In this document: positions 60,740-64,000 of the stretch, piece by piece
Layout: every line of letters starts with the position of its first letter
How positions within the stretch are numbered: the stretch's first letter is position 1
DNA from: Mesotaenium endlicherianum
Lineage: Eukaryota; Streptophyta; Zygnematophyceae; Zygnematales; Mesotaeniaceae
Length of the DNA stretch: 64,000 nucleotides
Direction: 5' to 3'
Assembly: GCA_009602735.1 (NCBI GenBank)
Contig: WELA01009248.1
Span: 62,001 to 126,000 of the forward strand
Notes under the pieces: model-generated
Databases searched by the model: none
What the model saw: only the letters and a program-made list of their open reading frames with translations
What the model was told of the DNA's origin: nothing
Position numbers and translations under genes: made by a program

Positions 60740-62356
60740 ATGTACTGGAAGCAATTAGTTGATCCGTTTCATAATATAACCTTATCGGCGGCGGTGGCTG
60801 TTTTGCCCATACTGTTTGTATTCTGGGCCCTCCTGGTAAAAAAAATGAAAGGCTACAAAGCCAGCCTGCTGGCAACCGCCCTGGCCATACCCATTGCTAT
60901 TTTCATTTACCAGATGCCTGCCGGGCTTGCTCTGTTATCTACCGCACATGGTATGCTGTATGGAATTTTCCCGATATGCTGGATCATGATCACGGCAGTA
61001 TTCCTTTTCAATGTAACGGTGAAGAGCGGCCGGTTCGAGATCATCAAACAGTTCATGGCTTCCATCACGCCCGACAGGCGGTTACAGGCCTTGCTCATTG
61101 CATTTTCTTTTGGTTCTTTTTTGGAAGGGACTGCAGGTTTTGGATCACCAGTGGCCATCACTGCAGCGATGCTGGTAGGTTTGGGTTTTGATCCGTTGTA
61201 TGCGGCAGGCTTATGCCTGATTGCCAATACAGCTCCTGTGGCCTTTGGTTCTATCGGCATCCCGGTAACAGTTGCATCGCAGGTAACCGGTATACCTGAA
61301 ATGGCCATATCTCAAATGGTGGGAAGGACACTGCCATTTTTATCCATGCTGCTTCCTTTTTACCTGGTGGTATTGATGGCCAGATTCAGGAAGGCCATGG
61401 AAGTGTTGCCAGCGATTTTGGTATCGGGTTTGTCTTTCGCTTTTTTTCAGTGGTTCACATCAAACTTCCTGGGACCCACACTGCCGGATATCATTGCAGG
61501 CGTGTGCTCGATCGTTTCTTTGCTGGTCTTGCTGCGTTACTGGAAGCCAAAAACGATATGGAGATTTCCCCATGAACCGGCTGTGGTGGCATCGAATGAA
61601 ACCCCTCATTCCGCTAAAACCATTACCAAGGCTTGGGCGCCGTTTATGGTGCTCACGGTTTTTGTGATTGTATGGGGATTAAAGCCGGTAAAAAGTTTCC
61701 TGGATAGTATCAGTCTTTTATCGTTTCCAATACCCGGTTTACATAATGCCATTATGCTGCCGGAAGGGGACAAATTGTTGCCGCAAGTGTTCAAGTTTAA
61801 TTTTCTTTCCGCGGCGGGTACCGCTATTTTATTTGCGGCCATGGTGGGGGTATGGTTATTAGGATTAAGCGTTAAAGACGGATGGAAAATATTCATACAA
61901 ACCCTTGTGCAACTTAAAATACCCATCGTTACGATTGCTGCTGTTTTGGGTTTTGCTTATATCCTGAACAATTCAGGTATTACCGGCACTTTATCGAAAG
62001 TATTGTCCAACACAGGTGTACTGTTCCCATTCTTTGCACCGGTGCTGGGCTGGCTGGGCGTTTTTGTAACCGGCTCCGATACATCATCCAACGCCCTGTT
62101 CTGCCATACACAAAAAACAACGGCGGTTTCAATAGGCGTTGATCCGGTGATTACGGTTTCAGCCAATATTTCCGGGGGCGTAGTAGGTAAAATGATCTCG
62201 CCATCCTCTATTGCCGTAGCGGCTGCAGCCGGCTCAATGATCGGGAAAGAATCGAACCTGCTCCGGTTTACGATAAAGCATAGCTTTATCATGCTCTTGT
62301 TCATCAGTATGATGACATTGGCGCAGGCATACTGGCTTAAGTGGTTAGTGCCTTAA
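60740..62356 (+). CDS. L-lactate permease family transporter
   Basis: 538 aa, about 12-14 hydrophobic segments. Family signature FGSFLEGTAGFGSPVAITAA at about 125-144, TAPVAFGSIGIPVTVASQ, and GVFVTGSDTSSNALF near the end. LctP-type carriers symport lactate or glycolate with protons. Because the next two genes handle hydroxypyruvate and glycerate, glycolate or glycerate is a plausible substrate; this is inference. Confidence 0.9.
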   Translation: MYWKQLVDPFHNITLSAAVAVLPILFVFWALLVKKMKGYKASLLATALAIPIAIFIYQMPAGLALLSTAHGMLYGIFPICWIMITAVFLFNVTVKSGRFEIIKQFMASITPDRRLQALLIAFSFGSFLEGTAGFGSPVAITAAMLVGLGFDPLYAAGLCLIANTAPVAFGSIGIPVTVASQVTGIPEMAISQMVGRTLPFLSMLLPFYLVVLMARFRKAMEVLPAILVSGLSFAFFQWFTSNFLGPTLPDIIAGVCSIVSLLVLLRYWKPKTIWRFPHEPAVVASNETPHSAKTITKAWAPFMVLTVFVIVWGLKPVKSFLDSISLLSFPIPGLHNAIMLPEGDKLLPQVFKFNFLSAAGTAILFAAMVGVWLLGLSVKDGWKIFIQTLVQLKIPIVTIAAVLGFAYILNNSGITGTLSKVLSNTGVLFPFFAPVLGWLGVFVTGSDTSSNALFCHTQKTTAVSIGVDPVITVSANISGGVVGKMISPSSIAVAAAAGSMIGKESNLLRFTIKHSFIMLLFISMMTLAQAYWLKWLVP

Positions 62357-62368
62357 AATAGAACAGAT

Positions 62369-63325
62369 ATGAAAATAATTGTACTGGATGGATATGCATT
62401 GAACCCGGGAGATCTCTCCTGGGAGGCTTTGCAACAATCAGGTGAGTTAACAGTTTATGACAGAACCCCGGCAGATCAAATCGTAAAAAGATGCGAAGGC
62501 GCTGAGATTGTTTTTACAAATAAAACACCGCTCACAGCGGAAACACTGAAACAGTTAAACAAGCTGCAATACATAGGCGTATTGGCCACCGGGTACAATG
62601 TGGTGAATACGGCTGCTGCTAAAACGCAGGGCATCATCGTGTGCAATGCTCCGGATTACAGTACGGCATCTGTGGTGCAAACGGTTTTCGCGCTCCTGCT
62701 GGAATTAACCAATCATGTACAGCGGCACAGCGATGCCGTAGCATCCGGTAAATGGAGCCAGTCGAAAGACTGGTGCTTCTGGGATTATCCGCTTTCAGAG
62801 TTATCAGGTAAAACCATTGGTATCATTGGGTTTGGCAATATAGGCCAAAAAGTGGCTGCTGTTGGCGCTGCATTTGGTATGCATATTTTGTGTACCAGCA
62901 GAACCCGGCGAACGCATGCGGGTGTACAGGATTTCCGCTGGGTAGACACGCCGGAGTTGTTGTCAAATGCAGATGTAATTAGCCTGCATTGTCCGCTCGT
63001 GCCCGAAACAAAAGGGTTGATCAATAAAACCACTTTATCACAGATGAAACGAACGGCTTTCCTGATCAATACATCGAGAGGACCGGTAGTGGAAGACGAT
63101 GATCTTGCGCACGCACTCAACAACGATGTGATTGCCGGCGCCGGACTGGATGTGCTCACTACAGAACCGCCCCCACCGGATAATCCGCTGTTGAAAGCCA
63201 AAAATTGCATCATCACACCACATATCGGTTGGGCAAGTAAAGAAGCCAGGCTTAGGTTGATGCAGATTACCGTTGACAACCTGAACGCATTTATGCAAGG
63301 CAAACCGGTAAATGTTGTAAACTAA
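62369..63325 (+). CDS. D-2-hydroxyacid dehydrogenase (hydroxypyruvate/glyoxylate reductase)
   Basis: 318 aa. NAD(P)-binding GFGNIGQKVAAVGAAFG and the catalytic Arg (NTSRGPVVEDD), Glu and His (PHIGWASKEAR) are all present. The pattern resembles glycerate dehydrogenases, which reduce hydroxypyruvate to D-glycerate. It lies 12 bp behind the permease gene and 8 bp before glycerate kinase, so it is an operon partner. Confidence 0.92.
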   Translation: MKIIVLDGYALNPGDLSWEALQQSGELTVYDRTPADQIVKRCEGAEIVFTNKTPLTAETLKQLNKLQYIGVLATGYNVVNTAAAKTQGIIVCNAPDYSTASVVQTVFALLLELTNHVQRHSDAVASGKWSQSKDWCFWDYPLSELSGKTIGIIGFGNIGQKVAAVGAAFGMHILCTSRTRRTHAGVQDFRWVDTPELLSNADVISLHCPLVPETKGLINKTTLSQMKRTAFLINTSRGPVVEDDDLAHALNNDVIAGAGLDVLTTEPPPPDNPLLKAKNCIITPHIGWASKEARLRLMQITVDNLNAFMQGKPVNVVN

Positions 63326-63333
63326 AATTCACC

Positions 63334-64000
63334 ATGCATATCCTGATCTCACCGAACGCTTTCAAAAGCAGTCTTGATGCAGGCAGTGTTGCCGATGCTA
63401 TTGAGATGGGATTGCAAAGCAGCCGGTTGCATTTCACCAGTGAAAAAATACCGGTTGGCGATGGCGGCGATGGAACAGGAGAGCTGCTCATCAAACAAAG
63501 CAATGGCATTTATATAACAGGCAGGGTACATAATGCTTTGGGAAGTATCATAGACAGTTCATTCGGACTAATCGATAACCAGGATACTGCTGTGATAGAA
63601 ATGGCCAATGCCGCTGGTATCCGTTTATTGGAACGGGCAGCCCTGAACCCATTGAAAGCCTCTTCTTACGGAACAGGCGAGCAGGTAAAAGCAGCGTTGG
63701 ACAAAGGCGTAAAGAAAATCATCATCGGCATGGGCGGCTCTGCAACGGTAGATGGCGGGGCCGGGATATTACATGCATTGGGGGTTCGGTTTTTAAATGC
63801 ATCGGGTGAGGAACTGTTCCCCAACCCAGAGAACCTGGCAACGCTAAATGAAATCGATACCAGCAAGCTCGACAAGAGAATACCGGGTACAGAAATTATT
63901 GTCATGTGCGATGTTCAAAATAAGTTATTGGGTGATAAGGGGGCAGCCAGGGTTTTCGGTCCGCAAAAAGGCGCTACAGCAGAAGGATTGATCATACTTG
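63334..64000 (+). CDS. glxK: Glycerate 2-kinase (GlxK family), 5' part
   Basis: The first 222 codons; the gene runs off the right edge. MHILISPNAFKSSLDAGSVA, PVGDGGDGTGE and GMGGSATVDGGAG are typical of GlxK/GarK glycerate kinases. It phosphorylates glycerate to 2-phosphoglycerate, feeding glycolysis, and thus completes the path from the permease and reductase encoded just upstream. Confidence 0.92.
   Translation, partial: MHILISPNAFKSSLDAGSVADAIEMGLQSSRLHFTSEKIPVGDGGDGTGELLIKQSNGIYITGRVHNALGSIIDSSFGLIDNQDTAVIEMANAAGIRLLERAALNPLKASSYGTGEQVKAALDKGVKKIIIGMGGSATVDGGAGILHALGVRFLNASGEELFPNPENLATLNEIDTSKLDKRIPGTEIIVMCDVQNKLLGDKGAARVFGPQKGATAEGLIIL

Noticed and set aside
1-64000. CRISPR arrays, rRNA operons or complete prophage
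   Set aside because: No regularly spaced direct repeats of CRISPR type, no rRNA sequence and no phage structural genes were seen.

Overview
The window is a chromosomal segment of a Bacteroidota bacterium, most likely family Chitinophagaceae (Chitinophaga/Niastella-like). The evidence is a TonB-dependent receptor with a CarboxypepD_reg-type N-terminus, a Bacteroidota-style tyrosine recombinase, CHRD and ThuA proteins, a PQQ dehydrogenase with a built-in cytochrome c, GH39, KdnB, weak Shine-Dalgarno sequences and several promoters of the Bacteroidota type (TTTG / TAnnTTTG). The assignment rests on gene content only; no ribosomal RNA is present.

Left end, 1-4150: accessory DNA. It holds the 3' part of an IS3-family transposase, an intact tyrosine recombinase, and the 3' half of a tRNA-Phe gene followed by that tRNA's terminator. 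This is best read as the right attachment site of an island that extends left out of the window. To its right lie AT-rich fragments, a 94-bp palindromic element, and an antitoxin with a broken ParE-type toxin.

4299-15188: mixed metabolic and surface genes (ThuA, Fic, PQQ dehydrogenase, membrane protein, CHRD lipoprotein, GH39 glycosidase, cyclase-family hydrolase, DoxX-like protein). A striking six-box operator-like array sits in front of fic. The intergenic region 14533-15188 carries a terminator preceded by competing helices, two CTACTA-N3-TAGTAG-type boxes and a 41-codon upstream ORF in front of a TonB receptor.

18077-27237 (minus strand): a complete assimilatory sulfate reduction and cysteine operon, cysH-cysD-cysN-cysE-cysK-cobA-cysJ-cysI. 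It activates sulfate (CysDN), reduces APS (CysH with Fe-S cysteines), reduces sulfite (CysJI, with CobA supplying siroheme precursor) and makes cysteine (CysE, CysK). Immediately upstream is a 38-codon ORF with five consecutive Cys codons and two more near its stop. It looks like a cysteine-sensing leader peptide and is the most interesting observation here.

27367-49260: mostly housekeeping genes: NdpA-like protein, penicillin-acylase-family hydrolase, LuxR-type regulator, UvrD/PcrA helicase, PnuC-NadR NAD salvage pair, MtgA, LysE exporter, cyclophilin, GH3-family protein, inositol monophosphatase, ThiL, S41 peptidase, NagA, omega-amidase-like nitrilase, RecX, receiver protein, DnaN.

49366-64000: sterol desaturase-like protein, KdsB, an Hpt/receiver pair, KdnB (with KdsB suggesting 8-amino-Kdo in the lipopolysaccharide core), DEAD-box helicase, methyltransferase, membrane proteins, amidohydrolase, Tat-exported Gfo/Idh/MocA oxidoreductase, DinB-like protein, GNAT acetyltransferase, and a lactate-permease-family transporter, hydroxypyruvate reductase and glycerate kinase cluster cut by the right edge.
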